DNA of 64,000 nucleotides from Selenomonadales bacterium 4137-cl (GCA_032334055.1 JAUOZS010000001.1:1152501-1216500), one strand, 5' to 3'. Counted from the stretch's first letter, positions 39,225 to 49,031 are shown. Translations and numbers: made by a program. The notes: generated by a model from the letters alone, not told the origin.

Positions 39225-40763
39225 ATGGTTAAGCCACTTATCACGATGCGGGGGATGGTTAAACGGTTCCCCGGCGTGCTGGCCAACGATAATGTAGATA
39301 TGGATATTTATCCCGGAGAGATCCACGCTCTCCTTGGGGAGAACGGTTCGGGGAAAAGCACGCTGATGTGCTTGCTGTCGGGCTTGTACAAGCCTGACGG
39401 CGGCACGATCTGCGTGGACGGCGAGGAGAAAAGGTTCAGTTCGCCGCGCGACGCCATCGCCTGCGGAATCGGTATGGTTCACCAGCACTTTAAGCTGGTG
39501 GAGCCGTTTTCGGTGGCGGAGAATATCGCGATGAGCGGACAGCATGGCTCGTTCGTGCTTTCGACGGAGAAAATGACGGTCGATATCGCCGAGTTGGGCG
39601 ATAAATACGGCTTGGCGATAAAACCGGAGGCGCGCGTGTGGCAGCTTTCGGTGGGGGAGAAGCAGCGGGTGGAGATTGTCCGCATGCTTTACCACGGCTC
39701 GCGGGTGCTGATTCTCGACGAGCCCACGGCGGTGCTGACCCCCCAGGAGGCGGCCGAGATGTTCAAGACGCTGCGGCGGATGGCGGCCGACGGTTGCGCG
39801 ATCGTGTTCATCACTCATAAGCTTAATGAGGTGTATGAGCTGGCCGACCGGGTCACGGTGCTGCGGGGCGGCCGGGTGACCGGCGTGCTTGACCGGTGCC
39901 GGCTCGATACGAAGAAGTTGGTGTGGATGATGGTCGGCCGGGATGTCGTGTCTCAGTACGAGCGGGATGTTCTGCCGGAAGGCCGGCCGGTGCTGGAAGT
40001 GAAGAAGGCGGTTGCCTTCAACGATATGGGGATGTATGGGCTGAAAGACCTGTCGCTGACCGTTAACGAAGGGGAGATTTTCGGCATTGCCGGAGTCGCC
40101 GGCAACGGGCAGCGGGAACTGGCTGAGGTGGTTACCGGACTGCGCCGGGTGGCGGACGGGACGATCAGGCTGTATGACGAGGATATAACGAATTTCCGCC
40201 CGGCCGAGATGATCGCCCGCGGGGTGAGTTATGTGCCCGAGGACAGGCTGGGGGTCGGTCTGGTGCCCGAGCTGTCGGTGCTGGAGAATCTGCTGCTGAA
40301 GAGTTATCAGCAGCCGGAGTTCGCCGGCCGCTGGTTGCTGGACGGCAAGGCCATCAGGGAGCGGGCCGCCAAACTGGTTGCTGAGTATAAGGTGAAGGTG
40401 TCCAGCCTCGACCAGCCTGTGAGGATGCTTTCGGGCGGCCATCTGCAGCGTTTGCTGCTGGCGCGGGAAATCGCCGAGAAGCCGCGGCTAATGGTGGTGG
40501 TTTATCCGGCGCGGGGCCTCGACGTGGGGGCGACCGAGGCGGTTCACCGTCTGTTGCTCGATCTGAAGGCGGAGAAGACGGCCGTGTTGCTTATTTCCGA
40601 GGATCTCGACGAGATAATGAAGCTTGCCGACCGGGTCGGCGTGCTATATAACGGCCAGCTGGTGGGCGAGTTTCCGGTGGAAGAGGCGGATATCGAAAGG
40701 ATCGGTCTGCTGATGGCCGGATCGGGAACGGAGGGAGGTAAGGCCGATGCTTGTCAGGTTTGA
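39225..40763 (+). CDS. Nucleoside ABC transporter, double ATPase subunit
   Basis: A 512-residue protein with two fused nucleotide-binding domains. NBD1 has Walker A GENGSGKST (38-46), signature LSVGEKQRVEI and Walker B VLILDEPTAV. NBD2 has GVAGNGQRE as a modified Walker A and LSGGHLQRLLLAREI. This layout is standard for the YufO/NupO and sugar-type ATPases. In NBD2 the Walker B region reads VVVYPARGLDVG instead of a canonical DEP, typical of the degenerate half. It overlaps the next permease by 17 bases. Confidence 0.94.
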   Translation: MVKPLITMRGMVKRFPGVLANDNVDMDIYPGEIHALLGENGSGKSTLMCLLSGLYKPDGGTICVDGEEKRFSSPRDAIACGIGMVHQHFKLVEPFSVAENIAMSGQHGSFVLSTEKMTVDIAELGDKYGLAIKPEARVWQLSVGEKQRVEIVRMLYHGSRVLILDEPTAVLTPQEAAEMFKTLRRMAADGCAIVFITHKLNEVYELADRVTVLRGGRVTGVLDRCRLDTKKLVWMMVGRDVVSQYERDVLPEGRPVLEVKKAVAFNDMGMYGLKDLSLTVNEGEIFGIAGVAGNGQRELAEVVTGLRRVADGTIRLYDEDITNFRPAEMIARGVSYVPEDRLGVGLVPELSVLENLLLKSYQQPEFAGRWLLDGKAIRERAAKLVAEYKVKVSSLDQPVRMLSGGHLQRLLLAREIAEKPRLMVVVYPARGLDVGATEAVHRLLLDLKAEKTAVLLISEDLDEIMKLADRVGVLYNGQLVGEFPVEEADIERIGLLMAGSGTEGGKADACQV

Positions 40764-41826
40764 AAAGCGCCTGGCGCCTTCGCCGTTTATGACGGTGGCG
40801 GTGCCGGTCGCTTCGGTTATCTTGGCGCTGATGTTCTGCGCCGTTTTTCTGGCGATGACCGGCCGCCATCCCTTCGAGCTTTACGGCGCCATGCTGAAGG
40901 GGGCGCTGGGCTCGGCGTACGGCTTGTCGGAGACGACGGTTAAGGCGATTCCGCTGATGTTGTGCGGTCTCGGCATATCGCTGGCTTTCCGGATGCAGCT
41001 GTGGAATATCGGGGCGGAGGGGCAGTTTTACTTGGGGGCGTTTGCCGCCACGTGGGTGCCGCTGACCTTTCCGGAACTGCCGGCGTTCGTCATGCTGCCG
41101 GCAATGTTGGCGCTCGGTATGGCCGCCGGCGCGCTGTGGGCGCTCGGCCCCGCGTTCCTGCGGGTGAAATGGCGGGTCAATGAGATAATCACTACGTTGA
41201 TGCTCAATTATGTGGGCATACTATTGGTCAATTATTTCGTTTACGGTCCCTGGCGCGATCCCAAGGGGTTCAATTTTCCGCTGACGGCGGAGTTTCCGCC
41301 GGCAGCGCTGTTGCCGACCTTCGGCGGCTCGCGGATCCATTTCGGTTTGCTGCTGGCGCTGGCGCTGGTGGTGCTGTTCATCGTTATTTTCCGCAACTCG
41401 CGCTGGGGCTACGAGATCAAGGTGATCGGCGCCAGCGAGCGGGCGGCGCGCTACGCGGGCATGGATATCAAGCGCAATATGCTGCTGGTGATGGCGCTGT
41501 CGGGGGCGGTTTGCGGCCTGGCGGGGATGACGGAGGTGAGCGGCATTGCCGGGCGGCTGCAGCCGGGATTGAGTCCGGGCTATGGGTATACGGCCATCAT
41601 CGTGGCCTGGCTGGCGCGACTCAATCCGGTCGCCATCGTGCTGGTATCCGGGATGTTCGGCGTGCTGCAGGTAGGCGGTTATATCGTGCAGACTTTCGGT
41701 GTGCCGGCTTCGATGGTGGCGATGATCCAGGGAGCGGTACTGTTTTTCGTGATCGGCGGCGAGATGTTTGCCAATTACCGGGTTGTTTTCCCGGGTGTGA
41801 AGGGAGCGGACAAGGCGGATGGGTGA
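40747..41826 (+). CDS. Nucleoside ABC transporter permease (YufP type)
   Basis: A 359-residue permease of the BPD_transp_2 type with about nine helices. It includes the conserved LWNIGAEGQFYLGAFAATW and KWRVNEIITTLMLNYVGILL segments that recur in all nucleoside permeases of this class. It overlaps both neighbours, with GGAGG before its start. Confidence 0.93.
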   Translation: MLVRFEKRLAPSPFMTVAVPVASVILALMFCAVFLAMTGRHPFELYGAMLKGALGSAYGLSETTVKAIPLMLCGLGISLAFRMQLWNIGAEGQFYLGAFAATWVPLTFPELPAFVMLPAMLALGMAAGALWALGPAFLRVKWRVNEIITTLMLNYVGILLVNYFVYGPWRDPKGFNFPLTAEFPPAALLPTFGGSRIHFGLLLALALVVLFIVIFRNSRWGYEIKVIGASERAARYAGMDIKRNMLLVMALSGAVCGLAGMTEVSGIAGRLQPGLSPGYGYTAIIVAWLARLNPVAIVLVSGMFGVLQVGGYIVQTFGVPASMVAMIQGAVLFFVIGGEMFANYRVVFPGVKGADKADG

Positions 41827-42751
41827 GCAGTCGATTATAATTTCCATTCTTGCGGCCGCCGTGACCGCGGGTACGCCGATCCTGTACGCGGCGCTTGGCG
41901 AGCTTCTGACCGAGCGGGCCGGTATCCTCAACCTCGGAGTCGAGGGGATAATGCTGGTCGGGGCGGTGTCGGGCTTCATCGCGGCCGTTGCCACGGGAAG
42001 CTGCTGGTGGGGACTGCTGGCGGCGATGGCGGCCGGCGGGGCGGTGGCCGCCATTCACGGGGTGCTGACGATCACTCTGCGTGCTAACCAGACGGTGAGC
42101 GGCTTGGCGTTGACGCTGTTCGGCACGGGCCTGTCGGGGTATCTGGGCAAGTCGTATATCGGTATGCCGGTGCCGCAGGCCTTCAAGGCGGTCACATTGG
42201 GTCCGCTGTCCGATATTCCGTATTTGGGAGCGATTTTGTTTAAGCATGACGTGCTGGTCTACGCCAGTTATCTGCTGGTGCCGGCGATGGCGGTTTTCAT
42301 TCACCGCACGCGGCCCGGCCTGATCTTGCGGGCGATCGGCGAGAATCCGGCGGCCGCCGACGCGCTCGGGTTCAAGGTGTTTACGCTGCGTCATTTGTAT
42401 GTAATCGCCGGCGGGATGCTGTGCGGCGTGGGCGGGGCGTATCTGTCGCTGGCTTACGCGCCGAGTTGGCTTGAGAATATGACGGCCGGACGGGGCTGGA
42501 TCGCGGTGGCGCTGGTTGTTTTCGCTTTATGGGACCCCTGGAGGGCGCTGATCGGTTCGTATTTGTTCGGCGGCGTCGATGCGCTGGGGTTCAATCTCCA
42601 GGTGCTGGGCGTGACCGTGCCGACCTTTTTCCTCAGTATGATGCCGTACTTGTTTACCATCCTGGTGCTGACGCTGCTGATGGCCAAGAGCGGCGGCCGC
42701 GTCGTGCCGCCGGGGGCGCTGGGGTTGCCTTACAACCGCGAAGACCGATAG
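41819..42751 (+). CDS. Nucleoside ABC transporter permease (YufQ type)
   Basis: A 310-residue permease. GTPILYAALGELLTERAGILNLGVEGIMLVGA is the family signature, and GENPAAADALGFKV lies in the cytoplasmic coupling loop. It pairs with the preceding permease to form the channel and overlaps it by 8 bases. Confidence 0.93.
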   Translation: MGEQSIIISILAAAVTAGTPILYAALGELLTERAGILNLGVEGIMLVGAVSGFIAAVATGSCWWGLLAAMAAGGAVAAIHGVLTITLRANQTVSGLALTLFGTGLSGYLGKSYIGMPVPQAFKAVTLGPLSDIPYLGAILFKHDVLVYASYLLVPAMAVFIHRTRPGLILRAIGENPAAADALGFKVFTLRHLYVIAGGMLCGVGGAYLSLAYAPSWLENMTAGRGWIAVALVVFALWDPWRALIGSYLFGGVDALGFNLQVLGVTVPTFFLSMMPYLFTILVLTLLMAKSGGRVVPPGALGLPYNREDR

Positions 42752-42766
42752 TTTAAGGAGAGAAAG

Positions 42767-43336
42767 ATGCAGGAGTTGCGCGAACGGATCGTGGCCGACG
42801 GTGAGGTGATCGGCCGCGATGTCCTCAAAGTTGATTCTTTTCTCAATCATCAGATCGATCCGGCTTTTATCCAGCGGATGGGCAGGGAGATCGCCGGGCG
42901 CTTCGCGGGCGAGGGCGTGACCAAGGTGTTGACGGTGGAGGCCTCGGGCATCGCCGTGGCGGCTGCGGTCGGCCTTGCTCTCGGTGTGCCGGTGGTGTTC
43001 GCGAAGAAGAAGCAGGCTGTCACGCAGCAGGGCGATCTTTATTCGGCGGAGATTTTTTCTTTTACCCGCCGCGAGTCGGTGCATATCACCGTTGCTCCCA
43101 AGTACCTGCGGCCCGAGGATGTGGTGCTGATCGTGGACGATTTTCTGGCCCACGGCGAGGCGCTGAGCGGACTGGTGAAGATTGTGCGGCAGTCGGGGGC
43201 GAAGCTCGCCGGCGCGGGCATCGTCATCGAGAAGAGGTTCCAGCGGGGTGGCGAGGCTTTGCGGGCCGAGGGCATCAGGATCGAGTCGCTGGCCGTGATC
43301 GAGAGTATGAAAGCGGGGGTAATCACGTTCGGGTAA
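42767..43336 (+). CDS. xpt: Xanthine phosphoribosyltransferase
   Basis: A 189-residue salvage enzyme that makes XMP from xanthine and PRPP. It shows DSFLNHQIDP near the start, VEASGIAVA and the PRPP motif VVLIVDDFLAHGEALSGLVK (about residues 120-139). It follows the second permease by 15 bases, so imported purines can be salvaged directly. Confidence 0.94.
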   Translation: MQELRERIVADGEVIGRDVLKVDSFLNHQIDPAFIQRMGREIAGRFAGEGVTKVLTVEASGIAVAAAVGLALGVPVVFAKKKQAVTQQGDLYSAEIFSFTRRESVHITVAPKYLRPEDVVLIVDDFLAHGEALSGLVKIVRQSGAKLAGAGIVIEKRFQRGGEALRAEGIRIESLAVIESMKAGVITFG

Positions 43337-43490
43337 CGGTTCCCCTGGCGCCGCCGAGGTTCTTGCGGGAGGATATACCCGGCCGGCGGCGAAGATTAGG
43401 TTGTCAGGGCGCGGTGTTCGCCGCGCCGCATGTTTGTCCGGCAGCAGGTCAATGCTAACTGGGACGCAGAGATAAGGAGGAGTTTTGTTT

Positions 43491-43964
43491 ATGGAGAAAA
43501 ATCCGACCGCGAAATTCGAGACTACTTTGGGAGATTTTACGGTGGAGTTGTTCGCCGATAAGGCGCCGGTGACGGTGGAAAACTTCGTCACGTTGGCGAA
43601 GAAGGGTTATTATGACGGGGTTATTTTTCATCGCGTCATCCCAGGGTTTATGATCCAGGGCGGCGATCCGACGGGTACGGGCAGGGGCGGCCCCGGGTAC
43701 GCCATCCCGGACGAGTTTCATCCCGACCTGAAGCATGACGTTCCCGGCATTTTGTCGATGGCGAACGCAGGGCCCAATACGGGCGGGTCGCAGTTCTTCG
43801 TAACTGTGGCGGCGACGCCGTGGCTGGATAACCGCCACGCGGTGTTCGGCAAGGTGGTGGCCGGTATGGAGGTGGTGGAGAAGATCAGCACGGTGAAGCG
43901 CAACGCCAGCGACCGGCCGGTCGAACCGGTGGAGATGAAAAAGGTTACGGTTGATGGCGAGTAG
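43491..43964 (+). CDS. Cyclophilin-type peptidyl-prolyl isomerase
   Basis: A 157-residue cytoplasmic cyclophilin. The active-site segment [19 protein letters not shown] contains the catalytic Arg and Gln, and [18 protein letters not shown] and [11 protein letters not shown] complete the fold. ATG 43491 has AAGGAGGAG upstream. The GIY-YIG gene overlaps its 3' end by 11 bases. Confidence 0.95.
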   Translation: MEKNPTAKFETTLGDFTVELFADKAPVTVENFVTLAKKGYYDGVIFHRVIPGFMIQGGDPTGTGRGGPGYAIPDEFHPDLKHDVPGILSMANAGPNTGGSQFFVTVAATPWLDNRHAVFGKVVAGMEVVEKISTVKRNASDRPVEPVEMKKVTVDGE

Positions 43965-44241
43965 CACGGCTTTCACGTATGTGATCGCGTGCGCCGACGG
44001 GACGTTTTACACCGGCTGGACGACTGATCTGGAGGCAAGGCTGGCCGCCCATAACGCCGGCGCGGGGGCGCGGTATACCCGCGGCCGGGGGCCGGTGCGG
44101 CTGGTTTACTGGGAGGAGTACGACGACCAGGGCCAGGCGCGGCGGCGCGAGTGCGAGATAAAGAAGATGGACAGACGGCGGAAGGAGGCGCTGGTCGCTT
44201 CCGGATGCCGGGCTGTGCCGGCAGGGAAAAAGCCATGTTGA
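43954..44241 (+). CDS. GIY-YIG nuclease-like protein (UPF0213/YhbQ type)
   Basis: A 95-residue single-domain protein. The [20 protein letters not shown] stretch corresponds to the GIY...YIG strands (here YVI and YTG), with the Arg in the following helix and CEIKKM further on. Such stand-alone domains are common in bacteria, and their role in DNA repair is not settled. Its stop falls within the terminator stem. Confidence 0.88.
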   Translation: MASSTAFTYVIACADGTFYTGWTTDLEARLAAHNAGAGARYTRGRGPVRLVYWEEYDDQGQARRRECEIKKMDRRRKEALVASGCRAVPAGKKPC

Positions 44242-44258
44242 GATGGCTTTTTCTTTTT
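44227..44258 (+). terminator. Rho-independent terminator
   Basis: The stem AAAAAGCCAT / ATGGCTTTTT with T-rich continuation overlaps the last codons of the GIY-YIG gene. Confidence 0.85.
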
Positions 44259-44340
44259 TACCGGCGGGCGCTGCGGAGGGAAACGGCCGCCTGCCGGCGA
44301 ATGGATGAAGCAGCGGAATTTGCGCGGAGGAGGAGGCAGG

Positions 44341-45084
44341 ATGAAGAGTGAGATCGCGGCCCGGTTGAAGCTGCGGTATGGGCCGGTCGCCATCGTGCTT
44401 GCGGAGGAGAAGCCGGCCGGGGCGCTCGAGTTTCAGGAGGGGAAATGGGGCTGCGTGGCGGCGATGCTGACGGCTGCGGCGAAGGGGCGGCAAGCGGTGT
44501 TTGGCCGGGGTCGCCACGGCTGCCAAGGCGGCGGTGTGGGCCTGGGGTTTTGCGCCGCGTTCCCGGCTACGCCCGGCGGGTTCGATTATTTCTTGTCGAT
44601 CGGCCGAGGCGAAGGCTATCCGCCGGGCGAGGGCTACAAGAAGACGCCCGAATTGGCGGCAAGTTTCAGGGAATGGCTGCCGACGACCGAAATCCCCAGC
44701 ACTTATGTGGTGTTCAAGCCGCTGGAGGCGCTGGGTGAGGGCGAGGAGCCCGCGGTGGTGGTGTTCTACGCTAACGCGGATCAGTTGTCGGCGTTGGTGG
44801 TGCTGGCCAATTACGGCCGGCCGGGCGGCGACAATGTGATAAGCCCCTTTGCGGCCGGCTGCCATTCGACGTTTCTCATCCCCTGGCACGAGGGGCAACA
44901 ACCAAGGCCGCGGGCGGTGGTGGGGATGACCGATATCAGCGCCCGGCCTTATATTGACGCCGATCTTTTGTCGTTCTCGGTGCCGATGGCGATGTTCCGG
45001 GAGATGGAGGCCAATATCCCGGGGAGTTTCCTCGACAGGCACGACTGGACCAAGGTGGCCGCCCGCCTGGAGAAGCAGGAATGA
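44341..45084 (+). CDS. DUF169-family protein
   Basis: A 247-residue protein with the family pattern: LKLRYGPVAIVLAEEKP at the start, KWGCVAAML, GCQGGGVGLGF with conserved Cys/Gly, and GCHSTFLIPWHE. DUF169 proteins are widespread in anaerobes with no settled function; the conserved Cys suggest cofactor or metal binding. I start at ATG 44341. It is followed 67 bases later by a LUD-domain gene. Confidence 0.85.
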   Translation: MKSEIAARLKLRYGPVAIVLAEEKPAGALEFQEGKWGCVAAMLTAAAKGRQAVFGRGRHGCQGGGVGLGFCAAFPATPGGFDYFLSIGRGEGYPPGEGYKKTPELAASFREWLPTTEIPSTYVVFKPLEALGEGEEPAVVVFYANADQLSALVVLANYGRPGGDNVISPFAAGCHSTFLIPWHEGQQPRPRAVVGMTDISARPYIDADLLSFSVPMAMFREMEANIPGSFLDRHDWTKVAARLEKQE

Positions 45085-45151
45085 CGAAACCGCGGGCGCT
45101 TGCCGGCTTGGAAATGGCGATTGCGATTTTATATTATAGGAGGCTGACGAC

Positions 45152-45814
45152 ATGATTGTTAAGCAGGATCAGTGGTGTCAGGATGTGGAGGGCTGGCAGC
45201 GGGAGACGCTGGGCAAGCGGGTGGTGGAGGCGCTGAAGGCCAATTGGTTCGATGCGCTGTATGTGCCTGACCGGGAGGAGGCCACTAAGTATGTTCTCGG
45301 GTACTGCGTCCCCGGCAAAGTGGTGGCTCACGGGGGTTCGGCTACGCTTACGCGGGATATGGCGATCATCGATAAGATCAAGGCGACGGGGGCGACGCTG
45401 ATCGAGAACGCTTACGGCGACCCGGAGGCGATGTTCGAGGGGCGTCGCAAGCAGTTGCTGAGCGATGTTTATCTTTGTAGCGTCAACGCGCTGACGATGG
45501 ACGGTTATTTGGTGAGCGTGGACGGCGCGGGCAACCGCACCGGGGCGATGACGTTCGGGCCGCGGAAGGTGATCGTGGTGGCGGGGGCCAATAAGATTTG
45601 CCCCGATCTGCCGTCTGCCTGGCAGCGGCTGGAGAAGGTGGCGGGCCCGATGAACCTGAAGCGTCTCAATGCGCCGACGCCGTGCGTGCAGACGGGTTAT
45701 TGCATGGATTGCCGGGCCGACAAGCGCGGCTGCCGGATTTATACGGTGCTCAAGCGGCGCCCGATGCTGACCGATATCACGGTGGTGGTGGTCGGCGAGA
45801 ATCTGGGTTTTTGA
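45152..45814 (+). CDS. LUD-domain (lactate-utilisation-like) protein
   Basis: A 220-residue protein of the LutC/DUF162 type. HGGSATLTRDMAII, the central YLCSVNALTMDGYLVSVDG and FGPRKVIVVAGANKI are the conserved core. The C-terminus has a Cys cluster (CVQTGYCMDC, CRIY) that could bind a metal or cluster. No LutA/LutB partners are adjacent, so a role in lactate oxidation is not implied. Confidence 0.88.
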   Translation: MIVKQDQWCQDVEGWQRETLGKRVVEALKANWFDALYVPDREEATKYVLGYCVPGKVVAHGGSATLTRDMAIIDKIKATGATLIENAYGDPEAMFEGRRKQLLSDVYLCSVNALTMDGYLVSVDGAGNRTGAMTFGPRKVIVVAGANKICPDLPSAWQRLEKVAGPMNLKRLNAPTPCVQTGYCMDCRADKRGCRIYTVLKRRPMLTDITVVVVGENLGF

Positions 45815-45882
45815 TGTGTTGAAGCGCCGGCGGTGCGCCCACGATTGGCGGCGAGCCTCACCGGACGAATGGCATGGAACGG

Positions 45883-45908
45883 AAGCGGCCCCCGCCGGGG
45901 GCCGCTTT
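45883..45908 (+). terminator. Rho-independent terminator
   Basis: An 11-bp perfect stem, AAGCGGCCCCC / GGGGGCCGCTT, with a GCC loop and four T. Confidence 0.85.
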
Positions 45909-46009
45909 TGCACGATTGTTGGTATTTTGAAGAATATTATTGTCGACGCAGGTACTTTCGGCCTATGTGTAGAATCATCTAGGGGCGAAAAAACCGTATT
46001 GGTGACTAT

Positions 46010-46834
46010 ATGAAGCGATTATTGGTTATATATGTTGCGGTGGTCGCTCTGGCAGGCGTGTTTTGGCTGGGGGGCTGCGCGGCTTCCGGCGGGAAGCCGG
46101 CGGCGCCGGCCGGCGGGCAGACGGCCAAGCCTGCCGCCGCGGAACAGAACCGGAAGATGCCGCCGCCGGCCGGGGTGCCGGTGCTGATGTATCATAAGAT
46201 CGGCGGTGAAAAGGGCAACGATGCCGTTATTTCCGAGGCTCTTTTCATTTCGCATATGGAGTTTCTCCATAACAACGGTTATAAGACGCTTTCCTTGGCC
46301 GAACTGGAGGCTTATCTCGACGGGCGGGCGGAGCTGCCGCCCAAGCCGGTGGTGATCACGTTCGACGACGGGTATCGCGATACGTACGAGATTGCGCTGC
46401 CGGTGCTGAAGAAGTACGGTTTAAAAAGTACGTTGTTTATTCCCGTCGCCGATGCCGACCGCCGTCTTTCCTGGGCGGAGCTGCGGGAGATGAAGGCGGC
46501 CGGGATGGAGATAGGCTCGCATAACTATTCCCACCGTGAACTGGCCGCGATGACGCCGGCCCGACAGGCTGAGGAGATCGGGCGCTCCAAGGAGGTTCTC
46601 GACCGTAACCTGGGGCAGGACAGCCGCTATTTCTGTTATCCGAACGGCAGTTACGACGCGGAGACGCTGCGGCTGTTGAAGGCGAAGGGGTTTCGGCTGG
46701 CGGTGACCATCGAGCCTGGATGGGTGAAGCGCGGCGATACCCCGCTGCTGCTTAAGAGGGTCTGGATGGGCAACGGGGTGGATCTGAAGCAGTTCGAGAC
46801 CAGGCTGACCCGCGAGGATTATCCGATCATCTAG
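46010..46834 (+). CDS. Polysaccharide deacetylase lipoprotein
   Basis: A 274-residue secreted NodB-type enzyme. It has a lipobox (WLGGC) followed by an Ala/Pro/Gly linker, then VLMYHKIGG. The catalytic FDDGYRDTYEIALPVL (first Asp pair) and SHNYSHREL (metal His) follow. It should act on N-acetylated wall or capsule glycans from the outer face. The following gene is a phosphodiester glycosidase-type protein, so a surface polymer theme is likely. Confidence 0.9.
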   Translation: MKRLLVIYVAVVALAGVFWLGGCAASGGKPAAPAGGQTAKPAAAEQNRKMPPPAGVPVLMYHKIGGEKGNDAVISEALFISHMEFLHNNGYKTLSLAELEAYLDGRAELPPKPVVITFDDGYRDTYEIALPVLKKYGLKSTLFIPVADADRRLSWAELREMKAAGMEIGSHNYSHRELAAMTPARQAEEIGRSKEVLDRNLGQDSRYFCYPNGSYDAETLRLLKAKGFRLAVTIEPGWVKRGDTPLLLKRVWMGNGVDLKQFETRLTREDYPII

Positions 46835-46871
46835 CGATAGTGCTCTTTTATTCTGGCAAAAGAGGTAAGCG

Positions 46872-47825
46872 ATGATAAGGTTGGTACTACCGACGAACAT
46901 CTATATGAGGTTTTTGGTTCTCAATCTGGCGTTTCTTATTGTGACGGGGCCGCTGGTGGTTATTTTCGGCCCGTTTGCGAATATCAAGCGGAGCGTTGTC
47001 GGGGCGATTATGACTTCCCGCCATCCCCAGTATATAACGTGGCTGTTGTCCGACCGCCAGATAAAGGATATCATCGGCGATAACACCAACCATGCAAATA
47101 TAAGGCAGCAGGCGTTGAAGTTCACGAAGCGGGAGGATGACTCACTGCGCCTGATTAACATTACCGGGGGCCGTTTCAAGGGATATCTGCTGGAGGTGCC
47201 CAACCCGATGAGGGTGAAGGTGGCGACGGCGAGGGATATCCAGGAGATCGGCGATACGGTGAGCACGATCGCGCTCAGCCACAACGCCATTGCGGCGATT
47301 AACGCCGGCGGGTTTTACGATCCCGAGGGCACGGGGACGGGAAGGCTTCCGTGGGGGATAATCATTCGCGACGGTAAGTTTCTGGTGGGCGGCGATATCA
47401 AGGATAGCATCGATGTCGTGGGGCTCACGAAGAGCGGGATGCTGGTGACGGGAAATCATACGGTCGCGGAGATGAGGGCGATGAATGTCGCCGAGGCGGT
47501 CACGTTCGGGCCGTCGCTGATCATCAACGGTAAGAAACTGATTACCAAGGGCGACGGCGGCTGGGGGATCGCTCCGCGAACGGCTATCGGCCAGCGCAAG
47601 GACGGGACGCTTCTTTTCCTGGTTATCGACGGCCGACAGCCGGGGTATTCGATCGGGGCGACGCTGCTCGATGTACAGAATATCCTGTTCGAGCAGGGGG
47701 CTTATACGGCGGCCAATCTTGACGGCGGCTCAAGCGCGACGTTGTTTTACAACGGCAAGGTTATCAATAAGCCGGCCGATATGCTGGGCGAGCGCATGGT
47801 GCCGACGGCGTTTATCGTTAAATAG
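46872..47825 (+). CDS. Phosphodiester glycosidase (NAGPA-domain) family protein
   Basis: A 317-residue protein with an N-terminal membrane anchor (FLVLNLAFLIVTGPLVVIFG). The NAGPA fold shows AAINAGGFYDPEG, PRTAIGQRKDGTLLFLVIDG and AANLDGGSSATLFYNGK. Family members remove or process phosphodiester-linked sugars, and bacterial forms are often annotated as exopolysaccharide proteins. It is in line with the deacetylase before it and the anchored protein after it. Confidence 0.88.
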   Translation: MIRLVLPTNIYMRFLVLNLAFLIVTGPLVVIFGPFANIKRSVVGAIMTSRHPQYITWLLSDRQIKDIIGDNTNHANIRQQALKFTKREDDSLRLINITGGRFKGYLLEVPNPMRVKVATARDIQEIGDTVSTIALSHNAIAAINAGGFYDPEGTGTGRLPWGIIIRDGKFLVGGDIKDSIDVVGLTKSGMLVTGNHTVAEMRAMNVAEAVTFGPSLIINGKKLITKGDGGWGIAPRTAIGQRKDGTLLFLVIDGRQPGYSIGATLLDVQNILFEQGAYTAANLDGGSSATLFYNGKVINKPADMLGERMVPTAFIVK

Positions 47826-47837
47826 GGAGGGCAACGG

Positions 47838-48707
47838 GTGGACGAAAAGCGGCGGAAGCTCGCTATCTGGATTGTGGCGAGCCTAATTTTCCAAGGCAGC
47901 ATTTATTTATATTTCGACCAGATACTGCTGGCGCCGACTTCCGCCTATGAGGTGAGCGCCGCGACTGACACCGTGGCCGGCGGCAAGGCTTATTATTCCC
48001 GTGACCGTCGTTATACGGCGATCGTGAAAGACAATAGCGTGGATATTTACATGGCGGCCCGCAAGGAACCGGTTCGCACGGTGGAGTTGAGCAACAATAA
48101 AGAGGTGTCGTTTTTCCGCTGGCTGAAAGACCGTGATCTGGCGCTGATGGCGGTGCACGAGGAAACTGGCGCTACCAGTTCGGTGACACTGACGCAGATC
48201 CATCCGCTGGGGGCGGAGCACGAACTGGCGGAGACGGTGAGCAAGCTGCCGCGGGGCAGCAAGATCGTGGATGTAGCGTTTTCCACGGCTACGAACGTGA
48301 TCTATATGCAGGTGCAGGTTTCGACGAACCCGGAGCAGTATCGCGTTTACCGTACCGACGCCAACCGCGATTTGAAGAGGGTGTATCTTAATGCGAGCAA
48401 GATCGGCCGGATTGCGGTGCTGTACGACCGGGACACGCTGTTTTACGATAATATCGCCGAGGGTACGGTGACGGCGAGGCATGGGGACGGCAGTTGGGAA
48501 GTGGTTTCGCCGCCGGTGGGCAAGTACCGCCTGGTAGGGGTGGAGAATAACGTGATTTATCTCGCGCGGCTTAATGCCCAGGGGCTGGCGACGGCCATCT
48601 ACACCGGCCGGCTGAAGGGAAAGTTCGCCGAGGAACGGGTGCTCGCGACGCCGATGGATGTCCGGCAGATTACGGTACAGGAGCTGGGCAAGGCGGCAGG
48701 CAAGTAA
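47838..48707 (+). CDS. Membrane-anchored hypothetical protein
   Basis: A 289-residue protein with an N-terminal hydrophobic anchor (LAIWIVASLIFQGSIYLYFD). An extracytoplasmic beta-rich domain with repeated strands follows (RRYTAIVKDNSVDIYMAARK, FRWLKDRDLALMAVHE), suggesting a propeller-like fold. It starts 12 bases after the NAGPA gene, so it belongs to the same operon. No family is recognised. Confidence 0.65.
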   Translation: MDEKRRKLAIWIVASLIFQGSIYLYFDQILLAPTSAYEVSAATDTVAGGKAYYSRDRRYTAIVKDNSVDIYMAARKEPVRTVELSNNKEVSFFRWLKDRDLALMAVHEETGATSSVTLTQIHPLGAEHELAETVSKLPRGSKIVDVAFSTATNVIYMQVQVSTNPEQYRVYRTDANRDLKRVYLNASKIGRIAVLYDRDTLFYDNIAEGTVTARHGDGSWEVVSPPVGKYRLVGVENNVIYLARLNAQGLATAIYTGRLKGKFAEERVLATPMDVRQITVQELGKAAGK

Positions 48708-48743
48708 AAATCCAAGGATGCTGTTCGGGTTATTTGAAACGAA

Positions 48744-48776
48744 AACCCTGGCTGTTTGAGTCAGGGTTATTTTTTT
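48744..48776 (+). terminator. Rho-independent terminator
   Basis: The 7-bp stem AACCCTG / CAGGGTT with an 11-base loop is followed by T7. It closes the surface-polymer gene group. Confidence 0.75.
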
Positions 48777-48804
48777 CGAAGTTTTTTTACGGAAAATTGC
48801 GTTT

Positions 48805-48895
48805 TGGACGAAAAGTGGACTTTTAGTGGACTGTTTGGCCTAAAAGGTATGATATGATGATAGCGTGAAAAGGACCGCCGGGGGGGCGGTCTTTT
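48805..48895 (+). promoter_or_regulatory. Iteron-promoter-terminator block, copy 1
   Basis: Three TGGAC direct repeats start at 48805, 48816 and 48827, exactly 11 bp apart. They are followed by a TATGAT-type -10 region and then a GGACCGCC / GGGCGGTC hairpin with T4. The same block recurs before each cassette to the right and before the portal gene. Confidence 0.75.
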
Positions 48896-49031
48896 CCGTT
48901 TGGCCGGGGAAACCGGCGAATATGAAGGGGGTAACGGTCGAAAATGACAAAAGGAAGAATATAGCAGATGAAGAATAAACAAAGTAACTGTTTCGGTGGA
49001 CTCGTTTTGCAGGAAAGAGAGTGTGGTAAAG

